Shown: positions 15,712 to 24,755, numbered from the stretch's first letter. The stretch: 45,318 nucleotides of DNA from Chitinophagales bacterium (GCA_025057415.1 JANWXI010000013.1:1-45318); one strand, 5' to 3'. Program-made: numbers and translations. The notes: a model not told the origin generated them from the sequence alone.

Positions 15712-16950
15712 ATGAACATCATTACACCGCGCAGCATTGAAGAAAAATATGCCGAAATCATCCGCCAACGCGAGAATGAAGACGGCAGTGAGCTTTCAAT
15801 ACTGAACCTGGGTCCTACCCACCCAGCCACGCACGGCGTTTTCCAAAACGTACTCCTGATAGATGGTGAACGCATTATAGATGCCGATCAGACCATCGGG
15901 TATATACACCGTGCTTTTGAAAAAATAGCTGAAAACCGCCCTTTTTACCAGATAAATGTACTTACCGACCGGCTCAACTATTGTTCTTCTCCCATCAATA
16001 ACATGGGCTGGTGGATGACTGTAGAAAAACTACTGGGCATTGAAGTGCCCAAGCGCGCACAGTACCTGCGCGTCATCATGATGGAGCTTGCCCGTATTGC
16101 TGACCACCTGATATGCAACTCCATACTGGCTGTTGACTCGGGTGCGTTTACCGGATTTTTGTATGTGATGCAATATCGCGAGCGCATATATGAAATATTT
16201 GAAGAGTTGTGTGGAGCGCGCCTTACCACAAACATGGGTCGCATAGGAGGTTTAGAGCGCGATCTGAGCGATACGGGTTTTCGCAAGCTGCGCGCTTTTC
16301 TGAAAGATTTTCCTGTTGCATTCAAAGAGTTTGAAGACCTCGTTTCGCGCAACCGCATTTTTATGGACCGTTGTATCGGGGTAGGGGGCATCAGTGCAGA
16401 GCGGGCTATTAATTATGGATTTACAGGTCCTAACCTGCGCGCTGCCGGAGTAGATTATGACATACGGGTCATCAATCCCTATTCCTCATACGAGGATTTT
16501 GAATTTGATATTCCGGTAGGCAAAAGTGGAGACACTTACGATCGTTACTGTGTGCGCAATGCCGAGGTGTGGCAGAGCTTGCGCATCATAGAGCAGGCAT
16601 TGGCTAAACTACCCGACGGACCCATACATGCCGATGTACCGGAGTATTATTTGCCGCCTAAAGAGCAGGTATATACCAGCATGGAGGCGCTCATTTACCA
16701 TTTTAAAATTGTGATGGGTGAAATACCTGTGCCCGCAGGCGAAGTTTACCACTCCGTAGAAGGAGCAAACGGTGAGCTGGGCTTTTATCTTATTTCTGAC
16801 GGCAGCCGGGTGCCGTACCGCCTGCATTTCCGCCGGCCATGCTTCATTTATTACCAGGCGTTTACCGAGCTCATCCGCGGTTGTTTGCTGAGCGATGCCA
16901 TCCTTATCATGAGTTCGCTGAACATCATTGCCGGAGAATTAGACGCATAA
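15712..16950 (+). CDS. nuoD: NADH-quinone oxidoreductase subunit D
   Basis: The 49-kDa-type subunit of respiratory complex I, 412 residues, in the peripheral arm next to the quinone-binding site. The characteristic segments are NLGPTHPATHGV near residue 35, GYIHRAFEKIAENR, RLNYCSSPINN, MELARIADHLICN, GRIGGLERD, and GELGFYLISDGSRVPYR near the end. The protein is related to the large subunit of NiFe hydrogenases but without their Cys ligands. The frame is open from 15604; I start at 15712 (MNIITPRS) because the extension overlaps thiL. nuoE follows after 18 bp, but nuoA-C are not upstream. Confidence 0.96.
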   Translation: MNIITPRSIEEKYAEIIRQRENEDGSELSILNLGPTHPATHGVFQNVLLIDGERIIDADQTIGYIHRAFEKIAENRPFYQINVLTDRLNYCSSPINNMGWWMTVEKLLGIEVPKRAQYLRVIMMELARIADHLICNSILAVDSGAFTGFLYVMQYRERIYEIFEELCGARLTTNMGRIGGLERDLSDTGFRKLRAFLKDFPVAFKEFEDLVSRNRIFMDRCIGVGGISAERAINYGFTGPNLRAAGVDYDIRVINPYSSYEDFEFDIPVGKSGDTYDRYCVRNAEVWQSLRIIEQALAKLPDGPIHADVPEYYLPPKEQVYTSMEALIYHFKIVMGEIPVPAGEVYHSVEGANGELGFYLISDGSRVPYRLHFRRPCFIYYQAFTELIRGCLLSDAILIMSSLNIIAGELDA

Positions 16951-16968
16951 CAATTACATCTTAAATTT

Positions 16969-17505
16969 ATGGGATTACAAGCTAAAAGCAATACCCCCGT
17001 AAACATCAGCGAGCGCCTGCTGAAGCGCATGGATGAATTAAAAAGCCGCTTTCCGGCAGGCAAACACAAGAGTGCTATACTCACCATTCTGCACGAGGTG
17101 CAGGACGAGAACAACGACTGGCTCAGCGTGGAAGCCATGGATAAGGTAGCCGAATACCTGGGCATACAGCCCATTGAAGTATATGAGGTTGTTTCCTTCT
17201 ACAGCATGTATAACCAGAAGCCCGTAGGCAAGTATGTTTTTGAGTTTTGCCGCACTGCGTGCTGCGCCATTCGCGGTGGTGAGGACCTGATGGATTATAC
17301 CTGCAAAAAACTGGGCGTTAAGGAAGGAGAGATAACAGCTGATGGTATGTTTCAGGTGAAAGGTGTTGAATGTTTAGGCGCATGCGGTTACGCGCCTATG
17401 CTCCAACTGGGTGACTTTTACCACGAAAACCTAACCCCCGAGAAAATGGATGCCCTGATTGAGGCATGCCGGGCGGGTCGGGTGGAAAAATATTGCCGGC
17501 TGTAA
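16969..17505 (+). CDS. nuoE: NADH-quinone oxidoreductase subunit E
   Basis: The 24-kDa-type subunit of complex I, 178 residues, with a thioredoxin-like [2Fe-2S] domain (cluster N1a) that contacts the FMN subunit NuoF. The four cluster Cys are in CRTACCAIRGG and VECLGACGYAP. The N-terminal helical part contains AILTILHEVQDENNDWLS and VYEVVSFYSMY, normal for the family. It is cotranscribed with nuoD (18-bp gap). A terminator follows at once, and nuoF, its direct partner, is not downstream as in most nuo operons. Confidence 0.95.
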   Translation: MGLQAKSNTPVNISERLLKRMDELKSRFPAGKHKSAILTILHEVQDENNDWLSVEAMDKVAEYLGIQPIEVYEVVSFYSMYNQKPVGKYVFEFCRTACCAIRGGEDLMDYTCKKLGVKEGEITADGMFQVKGVECLGACGYAPMLQLGDFYHENLTPEKMDALIEACRAGRVEKYCRL

Positions 17506-17512
17506 ACGATTC

Positions 17513-17532
17513 CCGTTCAAAAACGGATTTTT
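17513..17532 (+). terminator. Intrinsic terminator after nuoE
   Basis: CCGTT-CAAA-AACGG forms a 5-bp stem with a 4-nt loop, followed by A and five T, beginning 8 bp after the nuoE stop. It ends the nuoDE unit and separates it from the RNA-like segment at 17587. Confidence 0.55.
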
Positions 17533-17586
17533 ATGAAATATATATCAAAGATTTTCGTTAATAAAATTCTCTTACTATTTATTAAA

Positions 17587-17709
17587 GCCATACGGGCTTG
17601 TTGTTGAATGTCCCTGGTAGCCACAAGAGTTTCAAGGAAAATCATTCCTACACACTTCCGGTATTACTTTTCTTGGAGACCAACACTTGTCTTAAACACG
17701 ACCGTAGGT
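17587..17709 (+). ncRNA. Candidate 6S-like regulatory RNA
   Basis: No frame is coding here, yet the segment folds by eye into one rod. The closing helix pairs GCC with GGT, TACGG with CCGTA and TTGTT with AACA-type bases (17587-17602 with 17695-17709). Then comes a strongly asymmetric internal bubble, about 20 nt on the 5' side (17603-17622) and 4 nt on the 3' side. The upper helix pairs ACAAG with CTTGT (17623-17627 / 17686-17690) and the 13-nt strand at 17629-17641 with 17668-17680 (12 of 13 paired), closing a 26-nt loop. Closing stem, large central bubble and long terminal stem are the architecture of 6S RNA, which binds RNA polymerase. A degenerate TACTATTT box lies at 17573. The strand is inferred from that box. 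Sequence identity to known 6S could not be checked. Confidence 0.5.
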
Positions 17710-17724
17710 GCAACCCCTTCCATG

Positions 17725-17740
17725 TATTTTATATAAAATA
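17725..17740. repeat. 16-bp perfect AT palindrome
   Basis: TATTTTATATAAAATA reads the same on both strands. It lies 15 bp behind the candidate RNA and about 80 bp before the protease gene. It could be an operator or a weak end signal; nothing in the sequence decides which. Confidence 0.4.
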
Positions 17741-17822
17741 ATTTCTAAATATGTATGGCAGCAAACGGTTTCCTGAAGCTGTGACCTACAATACCGGTAT
17801 ATTTATATTTTCGTGCCCCGAT

Positions 17823-19577
17823 ATGAATATTGTAATAAAGCCGGTTTCGGCAGTAATCCTTTTTTTTGTTTGTACTATGATTTTTGCGCAAAATGGCGAT
17901 GCCATTAAGCGCAAATACACGCCGGCAGATAAGTTTGTCGAAGTAATCAATCTCATCAACAATTACTATACCGATACTGTAAATGATGAGAAACTTGTAG
18001 AAGATGCCATCCGCAAGGTACTGGAGGACTTAGACCCGCATTCCACGTATGTGCCGGCAAAAGACGTGAAGAGAAGTGAAGAAAGCCTGGTCGGAAACTT
18101 TGAAGGTATCGGCATTACGTTTCAAATACTCAAAGACACTGTAATGGTGCTGGAAGTTATCCCCGGCGGGCCATCGGAGAAAGTTGGTTTACAGGCAGGA
18201 GACAAGATTATCAAAGCCAACGATACACTAATATCCGGAGTAAAGATTGACAACGAGGGAGTGATAAAAAAACTTCGTGGCCCGAAAGACACCAAGGTAA
18301 AAATACTGGTACTGCGCAAAGGAGAACGCGCCCCACTGGAGTTTACCATAACGCGCGGCAAAATACCCATTTACAGTATCACGGCCTATTACATGGCAGC
18401 TCCGGAAGTGGGATACATTCGCCTGGAAAGGTTCTCTGCCACTACTATGACTGAGTTTTTCACTGCTCTCAACAAGCTGCAGGAGCAAGGTATGAAAGAC
18501 CTGATAGTAGATTTGCAGGGCAATGTGGGCGGCTACCTCTATACCGCCGTGGATATGTGCAACCAGTTTTTGCAGGAAAAAGAACTTATTGTTTACACAC
18601 AAGGCGTGCACTCACCCTACTACCCTTACTACAGCGATGGCAAAGGTCTGATGAAAAACGGAAAACTGGTTGTAATGGTGGACGAAAGCTCCGCATCGGC
18701 TGCCGAAATATTTTCGGGTTGTATGCAGGATAACGACCGCGGACTGGTGGTAGGTCGCAGAACGTTTGGCAAAGGACTGGTGCAAAAACCCTTTACCCTC
18801 AGTGATGGTTCGCAAATTAAACTCACCACCGCTCACTACTACACCCCGAGTGGGCGATGCATTCAAAAACCCTACGGGCAGGGCAATAAAGAGTACCGCT
18901 CAGATTATCAGGGGCGCCTGATGAGCGGTGAACTTTATGGAGTTGATACCTTTCACTATCCGGACTCGCTCCTGCGCTATACAAAAGTCGGGCGCAAGGT
19001 ATATGGCGGGGGGGGTGTAATGCCCGATTACTTTGTACCTATTGATACGAGCATGAATTCACCACTGTTTAATTTGTTGGTGCGAAGCGGCGTTGAAAAT
19101 CGTTTTTGCCTGGAGTATGTTGACAAGTACCGCTCAGAGCTAATGGCAAAGTATCCCAACGCTGATACGTTTTTTTACCGTTTCGAAGCAGATACTACAC
19201 TTTTAGCCGCATATTTGGCTGCTTCAGTGGCTGACAGCGCCATAAAACTGAAACCCGGCATAAATCCGCAGAGTTTCTGGCAATACTTTGGCGCTGTACA
19301 AAACGATAGCATAATAAATTTTGAGCGAGATTTTACACGCAGTGAGAAACTGATTAAAGCGCGCCTCAAAGCAAACATCGGGCGAAATTTGTTTGACACG
19401 GGTATTTGGTACAGGGTAATAAATAACTCGGTCAACAATGTGTATGCAAAAGCGTTGGAGGTTATTACGAACCCCCGCTACTTTGACCAACTGAAACCTA
19501 AAGAGGATATTAAAGAAAAATCGTCACCCTCTAAACCCAAACGAAAAGTAAAGGTTACCACAGCAACCAAAAAATAA
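17823..19577 (+). CDS. S41-family C-terminal processing peptidase (CtpA-like)
   Basis: A 584-residue periplasmic serine protease of family S41. Residues 1-22 are a signal peptide (VSAVILFFVCTMIFAQ). An N-terminal helical part contains LDPHSTYVPA, followed by a PDZ domain (GIGITFQIL, VIPGGPSEKVGLQAGDKIIKA). The catalytic core carries the Ser/Lys pair in DESSASAAEIFSG and RTFGKGLVQ. After the core comes a long C-terminal region ending in a Lys-rich tail (KRKVKVTTATKK). Such enzymes trim the C-termini of exported proteins or cell-wall hydrolases. The frame is open from 17751; I start at 17823 because a TATATTTT box at 17804-17811 would otherwise be coding. Flavodoxin follows 4 bp downstream, so they are probably one transcript. 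Confidence 0.93.
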   Translation: MNIVIKPVSAVILFFVCTMIFAQNGDAIKRKYTPADKFVEVINLINNYYTDTVNDEKLVEDAIRKVLEDLDPHSTYVPAKDVKRSEESLVGNFEGIGITFQILKDTVMVLEVIPGGPSEKVGLQAGDKIIKANDTLISGVKIDNEGVIKKLRGPKDTKVKILVLRKGERAPLEFTITRGKIPIYSITAYYMAAPEVGYIRLERFSATTMTEFFTALNKLQEQGMKDLIVDLQGNVGGYLYTAVDMCNQFLQEKELIVYTQGVHSPYYPYYSDGKGLMKNGKLVVMVDESSASAAEIFSGCMQDNDRGLVVGRRTFGKGLVQKPFTLSDGSQIKLTTAHYYTPSGRCIQKPYGQGNKEYRSDYQGRLMSGELYGVDTFHYPDSLLRYTKVGRKVYGGGGVMPDYFVPIDTSMNSPLFNLLVRSGVENRFCLEYVDKYRSELMAKYPNADTFFYRFEADTTLLAAYLAASVADSAIKLKPGINPQSFWQYFGAVQNDSIINFERDFTRSEKLIKARLKANIGRNLFDTGIWYRVINNSVNNVYAKALEVITNPRYFDQLKPKEDIKEKSSPSKPKRKVKVTTATKK

Positions 19578-19581
19578 AAAT

Positions 19582-20115
19582 ATGGCAACCATCGGATTGT
19601 TTTATGGCACTGATACCGGCAACACAGAGCGCATAGCTAAACGAATTAAAGAATTACTTGAACAGGCCGGTCAGACGGTTGATTTACATGAGATTTACAA
19701 AAAAACCAAAGACGACATGGCCAAGTACAACCTGCTCGTGCTGGGTATGCCTACATGGTATGATGGCGAATTGCAGGGCGATTGGGAAGCTTACATGGAC
19801 GAGATGAAGCAAATTGACTTCACTGGTAAAAAGGTGGCATTTTTTGGTTTGGGTGACCAGTACGGATACGCCTCTTACTTTTGTGACGCACTGGGTGTAT
19901 TTGCCAAAATTGTAGAAGATAATAATGGGCAGTTGGTGGGTTTTTGGCCGGTCGCAGGGTACGAACACGATTTCTCCAAAGCTCAACGGGGCGATTACTT
20001 TGTGGGTTTGTGTTTGGACGTAGATAATCAGGACAACCTCACCGAAGAGCGTGTACAGGGTTGGGTAAAACAAATTTTGCGCGAAATGAAGCTTACTTCC
20101 GAAAGCGCATCATGA
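19582..20115 (+). CDS. fldA: Flavodoxin (long chain)
   Basis: A 177-residue FMN electron carrier. The phosphate-binding loop GTDTGNTERIA is at the N-terminus; PTWYDGELQGDWEAY supplies the Trp stacking on the flavin, and GLGDQYGYASYFCDALG supplies the Tyr side. The segment after GFWPVAGYEHDFSKA is the loop that distinguishes long-chain flavodoxins. They replace ferredoxin under iron limitation, which fits a genome with a DtxR-type regulator, but no operator is visible here. It starts 4 bp after the S41 protease stop and converges with the arsenate reductase gene, overlapping its end by 6 bp. Confidence 0.95.
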   Translation: MATIGLFYGTDTGNTERIAKRIKELLEQAGQTVDLHEIYKKTKDDMAKYNLLVLGMPTWYDGELQGDWEAYMDEMKQIDFTGKKVAFFGLGDQYGYASYFCDALGVFAKIVEDNNGQLVGFWPVAGYEHDFSKAQRGDYFVGLCLDVDNQDNLTEERVQGWVKQILREMKLTSESAS

Positions 20116-20529
20116 CCTAAGGTGTGTTGTTGCAAACGTGCGGCAATACTCTCGTATCATATCGCGTACTTCCCGAAATTTTTCCATGATTTCTTCCTCT
20201 GAGCCGGTGGCTTTGGCAGGATCGGGGAAATTGTAATGAAATTTCTGCGCGCGGGTCGGAAAATAGGGGCAACGCTCTCGCGCGTGGTCACACACCGTGA
20301 TAACGTAGTCGAAAGGAAGGTGAAGGTACTCATCTATCAGATTTGAGGTGTGTCCGCTAATATCAATGCCGTCTTCGCGCATAACGGCCACGGCGCGCGG
20401 GTTTACCCCGTGCGCCTCTACCCCGGCGCTGTAAATCTCCGCTTGATCACCGGCAAAGTGCCGCAAGTACCCTTCTGCCATTTGGCTACGGCAGCTATTG
20501 CCCGTACATAATACCAAAACTTTTTTCAT
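20110..20529 (-). CDS. arsC: Arsenate reductase (thioredoxin-coupled, LMW-PTP fold)
   Basis: A 139-residue protein of the low-molecular-weight tyrosine phosphatase fold. The phosphate loop is C8-TGNSC-R14 (CX5R) and the acid Asp lies in FPDPAK. The redox pair needed for arsenate reduction, corresponding to Cys82 and Cys89 of plasmid pI258 ArsC, is present as Cys80 and Cys87 in VITVCDHARERCPYF. Together these favour thioredoxin-linked arsenate reductase over a plain phosphatase. The start at 20529 (MKKVLVLCTG) is preferred to 20544. No arsR, arsB or acr3 is adjacent, so it is an isolated resistance gene here. Its end overlaps the flavodoxin end by 6 bp. Confidence 0.9.
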   Translation of the reverse strand: MKKVLVLCTGNSCRSQMAEGYLRHFAGDQAEIYSAGVEAHGVNPRAVAVMREDGIDISGHTSNLIDEYLHLPFDYVITVCDHARERCPYFPTRAQKFHYNFPDPAKATGSEEEIMEKFREVRDMIREYCRTFATTHLRS

Positions 20530-20938
20530 CTCTTCAGATTTCAAGCGCTAAGAATAGCATTTAATGTTATGAAATTGTCAAGCAGCGTATTTTATGCCGG
20601 TGAAAGCTGCAGGTAACCCAAAAGCAAAACGATTAGGGCATCCACGGCAGATGAGCTTGTTCAGACGGAACGGGAAAAACAAATAGTGATAAATTATGAT
20701 ACATTTAACGGGATAAAAGAGTAAATCTTTCGTCACACAACAAATCATGAGGGTATGATTGCATAAGGGACAATGTTATGCAGCAAAATTGTATATACGA
20801 TTTGCGAAAACACAAATTACATACATTTTCAGGTTACTGCTCAGAAATAATTAGTCATACAGCATAAACTTGTAATAACGGGCGGCATGAGTTTACGCGG
20901 TCGTGTTGCTGATATTGTAAGCAAGAACTCGTAAAACC
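20530..20938. other. Gene-free intergenic region with twin hairpins
   Basis: About 400 bp between two minus-strand genes without a coding frame. Its clearest feature is two perfect 6-bp hairpins back to back: AATCAT-GAGGGT-ATGATT at 20743-20760 and GCATAA-GGGACAATG-TTATGC at 20761-20781, both with GGG in the loop. No T-run follows on either strand. A longer-range pairing ATGCC/GGCAT near 20594-20640 is possible. I could not assign a riboswitch class. Confidence 0.5.
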
Positions 20939-23068
20939 TTAGTCAGCATAAAACTTCATACCTGCTTTTGCATAATCACGCAATATGGGTGCGGGTTTAA
21001 ACCGCGCTCCGTATTTAATGGCTAGGTCTTCCATTACCGCCAGTATTTTCTCTGCGCCCTCGCGGTCAATATACCGGAAAGGTCCACCCGTAAAAGGCGG
21101 AAAACCCAAACCGAAAATTGCCCCCACATCTCCATCGGTAGGGTTCTGCAGAATACCTTCCTGCAGGCAATACAGCGCTTCGTTTATCATCATCATGCCC
21201 AGGCGGTTTTGAATTGTTTCGGTGCTAAACTCCTTCCGCGCCGGATTGCCGAAGTACTTGTAAATATCTTCATTGATGCCCTGTTTTTTGCCGCGCTCAT
21301 CATATTTGTAAAATCCGCGCTTGTTCTTTTTGCCGTGGTATCCGTCCTGAAACATTTTGATAATCGCATCGGTACTGCGGTAACCTTCGCGGGCTTTGGC
21401 AACCTCTGCAAGCTCTCCTTTCATTACGTGTGCGCCCACGTCAATTCCCACTTCATCCTGCAGTGTAACAGGCCCTACCGGAAAGCCCCACTTTTTCATC
21501 GCCCTGTCTATCAGTCCAGCTTCGCATCCTTCTTCTATCAGTAAAAAACACTCATTCATATAGGGGGCTAAAATGCGCGTGGTATAGAAACCGGGTCCAT
21601 CATTTACCACGATACACGTTTTGCCCTGTCGTACACCTAATTCAAAACATGTAGCAACAACCCAGTCAGCCGTGCGTGGCGTTTTTACTATCTCCAGCAA
21701 TGGCATCTTGGGCACCGGTGAAAAGTAGTGCATACCGATTACATTCTCGGGGCGCGAGGCCTTTTCGGCTATGTGGCTTATTTGTAAAGCAGAAGTATTA
21801 CTGGCAAAAATAGCATCCGGACGCGCAGCGGCTTCACATTCGGCAAGCACGCGCTGTTTCAGTTTTATATCTTCAAAAACGGCTTCAATGATTATATCGG
21901 CCTTCTCAAAACCGCTGTAATCTAGTTTACTCTCCACACGACCGATAATTTCTTCTACTTCGGGCGCAGTGATTGCTTTATTTCTTAGCTTGCGTTCGTA
22001 ATCTTTGTATATCGTCTGTTTAGCTGCCGCGAGGGTTTCTTCCTTTATGTCTTTCAGCAATACCCGGATACCTTCCGCAGCGCTCACCTGTGCAATGCCC
22101 GCACCCATAAAACCGGCCCCTACCATGGCTATGGTATGGCAGGGTTTGATTAGCGATGACGGATACGGATTTTTCTTCTTTTCAGTCATATTAAAAAATA
22201 CCCGAATCAGTTGACGGCTCACATCCGTCAGTATTAGTTCTTCAAATTTCTCTGCCTCGGCATTTAAACCTGCCGTCATTCCCTGTTCCATACCCGTTTC
22301 TACACACTCCAGTATTTTTAGCGGAGCGGGATAGTTACCCATAGTTTGTTTCAATACCATTTCTTTCGCTTTGCGGTAAATAATGCTCCGCGTAAGGGAG
22401 TTACTCTCCAGCAGTTTTTCCAAAAATGTTCGCTTGTCTTTTCGCGAAAAGGGAGATTGTGTCAGTTGCAGCGCAAATGCCACCGCTGCATCTACCAAAC
22501 TTTCGCGCGTGGTTATCTTATCAGCCAATCCGATTTTTACCGCTTTGGAGGCGTAAATTTTTTTGCCCGTAAGCATCATATCCAGCGCTTTCTGTATCCC
22601 GATGAGACGCGGCAGGCGTTGTGTGCCTCCGCCGCCAGGCAACAGGCCGAGCATTACTTCGGGTAAAGCCATGTGTGTGCTGCGGTCGTCACTCACTATG
22701 CGCCCGTGACATGCCAGCGCAATCTCAGTGCCGGCGCCTAAACACGCACCATGTATGGCTGCCACCACCGGTTTTTTACTGCGCTCTAACCGAAACAACG
22801 CCTCGTGGCCGTTGCGTGTTACCTGAATGAAGTCGCCCTTCTTCTTCACTTTACCGAACATCTCAATATCGGCTCCGGCTATCCAGTCCTTTTTGCGAGA
22901 AGCGATAACTGCTGCCTTTACCTCATCGTCAGTTTCTAACTGCCTGAACAAATTATCTAACTCGGCAATAAACTCCAGCGAAACCTTGTTTACCTTTTCG
23001 TTGGGTTGGTCTAACCATACAATAGCCACGCCATCGGGGCGTTTTTCAATGGTAGCAGTTTGTGCCAT
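20939..23068 (-). CDS. fadJ: Fatty acid oxidation multifunctional enzyme: enoyl-CoA hydratase / 3-hydroxyacyl-CoA dehydrogenase
   Basis: A 709-residue fusion enzyme of beta-oxidation. Residues 1-190 are the crotonase domain, with [19 protein letters not shown] (first catalytic Glu) and [20 protein letters not shown] (second Glu and oxyanion loop). A linker is followed by the NAD-binding Rossmann domain at about 310 ([13 protein letters not shown]), the catalytic-His motif [17 protein letters not shown], and the C-terminal helical HAD domains ([32 protein letters not shown]). It hydrates trans-2-enoyl-CoA and oxidises the product to 3-ketoacyl-CoA. A thiolase partner (FadA/FadI) is not next to it, unlike in fadBA operons. 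I use fadJ rather than fadB because the two cannot be told apart here and no fadA is linked. Confidence 0.9.
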   Translation of the reverse strand: MAQTATIEKRPDGVAIVWLDQPNEKVNKVSLEFIAELDNLFRQLETDDEVKAAVIASRKKDWIAGADIEMFGKVKKKGDFIQVTRNGHEALFRLERSKKPVVAAIHGACLGAGTEIALACHGRIVSDDRSTHMALPEVMLGLLPGGGGTQRLPRLIGIQKALDMMLTGKKIYASKAVKIGLADKITTRESLVDAAVAFALQLTQSPFSRKDKRTFLEKLLESNSLTRSIIYRKAKEMVLKQTMGNYPAPLKILECVETGMEQGMTAGLNAEAEKFEELILTDVSRQLIRVFFNMTEKKKNPYPSSLIKPCHTIAMVGAGFMGAGIAQVSAAEGIRVLLKDIKEETLAAAKQTIYKDYERKLRNKAITAPEVEEIIGRVESKLDYSGFEKADIIIEAVFEDIKLKQRVLAECEAAARPDAIFASNTSALQISHIAEKASRPENVIGMHYFSPVPKMPLLEIVKTPRTADWVVATCFELGVRQGKTCIVVNDGPGFYTTRILAPYMNECFLLIEEGCEAGLIDRAMKKWGFPVGPVTLQDEVGIDVGAHVMKGELAEVAKAREGYRSTDAIIKMFQDGYHGKKNKRGFYKYDERGKKQGINEDIYKYFGNPARKEFSTETIQNRLGMMMINEALYCLQEGILQNPTDGDVGAIFGLGFPPFTGGPFRYIDREGAEKILAVMEDLAIKYGARFKPAPILRDYAKAGMKFYAD

Positions 23069-23172
23069 AAACTATAATTGTAATTTTTAATATGCGGCTA
23101 AGTTAAAAATGTAGAGCAATACCGTTTTTTACCAGCTCTTGTACTATTGCGATTTATTCTAATATTGTTTGC

Positions 23173-23910
23173 ATGAAGATTTCTTTGCGCACTTTGCTTA
23201 CGCTCGCGCTCAGAGCCATCAAATGGTTTATTATCCTTACGGTGTTATGGGTGCTGTTGTATCGCTTTGTACCGGTGCCCGTTACCTATCTGATGGTGAA
23301 ACGTTGCGTACAGCAGTGGTGGCAAGGCCGCGAAGTTCGTCTTGAAAAAAAGTGGGTACCGCTTCAAAAAATTTCTAACGAAATGCAACTGGCAGTGGTT
23401 TGTGCCGAAGACCAGCGCTTTCTTTGGCACAATGGTTTTGATTGGGATGCTATGGCAGACGCCCTGAAATACAACCGAGGGCAACAGTCAAAATCGCGCA
23501 AAAAAGTGCGGGGCGCTTCTACTATATCACAACAAACAGCTAAAAATGTTTTCCTCTTTCCGGCGCGAAACATATTTCGCAAAATACTGGAGGCGTACTT
23601 CACGGTATTGATAGAATTACTGTGGAGCAAAGAGCGCATCCTGGAAGTTTACCTCAACGTAATTGAATTTGGCGATGGCGTGTATGGTGTTGAGGCAGCT
23701 TCGCAGCGTTACTTCAAAAAACCTGCTGCAAAACTTAACAGTAAAGAAGCTGCCCGTCTGGCGGCTGTATTGCCCGCGCCGCTGCGATACAGCGTTGACA
23801 AACCCGGCGCATACGTGTTGCGTAGGCAAGACCACATCCTGCATCAAATGTCGCTTTGGGGCGGGCGCTTTGATTTCAGCATAAAACCCACTGAGCGCAA
23901 ATCGTTGTAG
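23173..23910 (+). CDS. mtgA: Monofunctional peptidoglycan glycosyltransferase
   Basis: A 245-residue inner-membrane enzyme of family GT51 that polymerises lipid II into glycan strands. One membrane anchor is at about residues 14-36 (IKWFIILTVLWVLLYRFV). The catalytic region shows the family boxes: VVCAEDQRFLWHNGFDWDAM with the catalytic Glu, GASTISQQTAKNVFL, KERILEVYLNVIEFGDGVYGVEAA and KEAARLAAVLPAP. There is no transpeptidase domain, so it is the MtgA type rather than a class A penicillin-binding protein. The gene stands alone, divergent from the fadJ-like gene with about 100 bp between starts. Confidence 0.94.
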   Translation: MKISLRTLLTLALRAIKWFIILTVLWVLLYRFVPVPVTYLMVKRCVQQWWQGREVRLEKKWVPLQKISNEMQLAVVCAEDQRFLWHNGFDWDAMADALKYNRGQQSKSRKKVRGASTISQQTAKNVFLFPARNIFRKILEAYFTVLIELLWSKERILEVYLNVIEFGDGVYGVEAASQRYFKKPAAKLNSKEAARLAAVLPAPLRYSVDKPGAYVLRRQDHILHQMSLWGGRFDFSIKPTERKSL

Positions 23911-24031
23911 CCGGCTTATTGAAACGCCCAATGTTACTTTTCAATCAAAAATACATGCGCTTCGCTCCCCATCCGGCGCACTACTTATCACGAGCTGTAT
24001 TCATTTCTTCGCAGGTGCTCAGGGGCTTCAC

Positions 24032-24652
24032 CTACTGCCTGAGCGTGCGCAGGTATTCCAGCAAACCCTGCACCTGCTGTTCGGTGAGAACATTTTTGAA
24101 GCCCGGCATGGTGTTTTTGCCTTGCAGAATAATCTCGCGTGTTTGCTCTTCTGTAAGAATTGAAGCGCTGAGGTCTTTTGCTCCGCCTAAACCTTGCTTG
24201 CCGTCTGTACCATGGCATGCAGCGCACTTTTCAATGTAAACCAGTTTTCCGGTTTCAATAGATGATGTTGCCCGCGACGTATCCACGGCACCACCTGCCT
24301 TCTTCTTTTTGCTCATTTCCGCAATGCCATAAGCGCCAGCAATAAACAACACCGCCACCAGCGCCATTAATTTATTACTGCGCTTAAACCCTACAATCGC
24401 CAACGGAATACTGGCAAAAACCAAAATCAATTTCACAAGAAACATGTTGCCGAGAAGCGGCGCGTTAATCGCCAACACTACGCCGGTCACTAAAAAACCG
24501 ACGCTGATTATCATCTCCGCAATTTTCGTTTTTTGCGTGTAAACAGCTAAAGGATTTTGCCGGTTAGTCAGCAGCAGCGCCAGCTTAATCACATAATGAA
24601 CAAAAAAAAGTGTGGCAAAAATTTTGTGCAGAAGGTAAAAGTGAGCGAGCAT
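24032..24652 (-). CDS. Membrane-anchored c-type cytochrome with SirB-like N-terminal domain
   Basis: A 206-residue fusion. Residues 1-110 hold four hydrophobic segments (IFATLFFVHYVIKLALLL, MIISVGFLVTGVVLAI, MFLVKLILVFASIPLAIVGF, LMALVAVLFIAGAYGI), with the overall look of the SirB2/DUF-type four-helix family. A basic linker (KKKKAG) leads to a monohaem cytochrome c domain, 133-206: CAACH at 143-147 binds haem and Met182 in NTMPGF is the likely axial ligand. It should carry electrons at the outer face of the inner membrane. The gene is isolated, with no oxidase or complex III genes adjacent, so its redox partners are unknown. Confidence 0.85.
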   Translation of the reverse strand: MLAHFYLLHKIFATLFFVHYVIKLALLLTNRQNPLAVYTQKTKIAEMIISVGFLVTGVVLAINAPLLGNMFLVKLILVFASIPLAIVGFKRSNKLMALVAVLFIAGAYGIAEMSKKKKAGGAVDTSRATSSIETGKLVYIEKCAACHGTDGKQGLGGAKDLSASILTEEQTREIILQGKNTMPGFKNVLTEQQVQGLLEYLRTLRQ

Positions 24653-24755
24653 GTGTAATGGTTTATGCGGCTAATATAGACGATAAAAAATATAACAAAT
24701 CAAATGATGTGATAGTTCTCAAGTAGGGTACGCATAAAAATTTGTTTGTTCATTT

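Noticed and set aside
20110-20529. Protein tyrosine phosphatase rather than arsenate reductase
   Set aside because: The additional Cys80 and Cys87 of the reductase relay are both present.
20545-20640. Cobalamin or other riboswitch suggested by GGTGAAAGCTGCAGGTAACCC
   Set aside because: The other conserved blocks of the cobalamin and TPP classes are missing, and the downstream plus-strand gene is far away.
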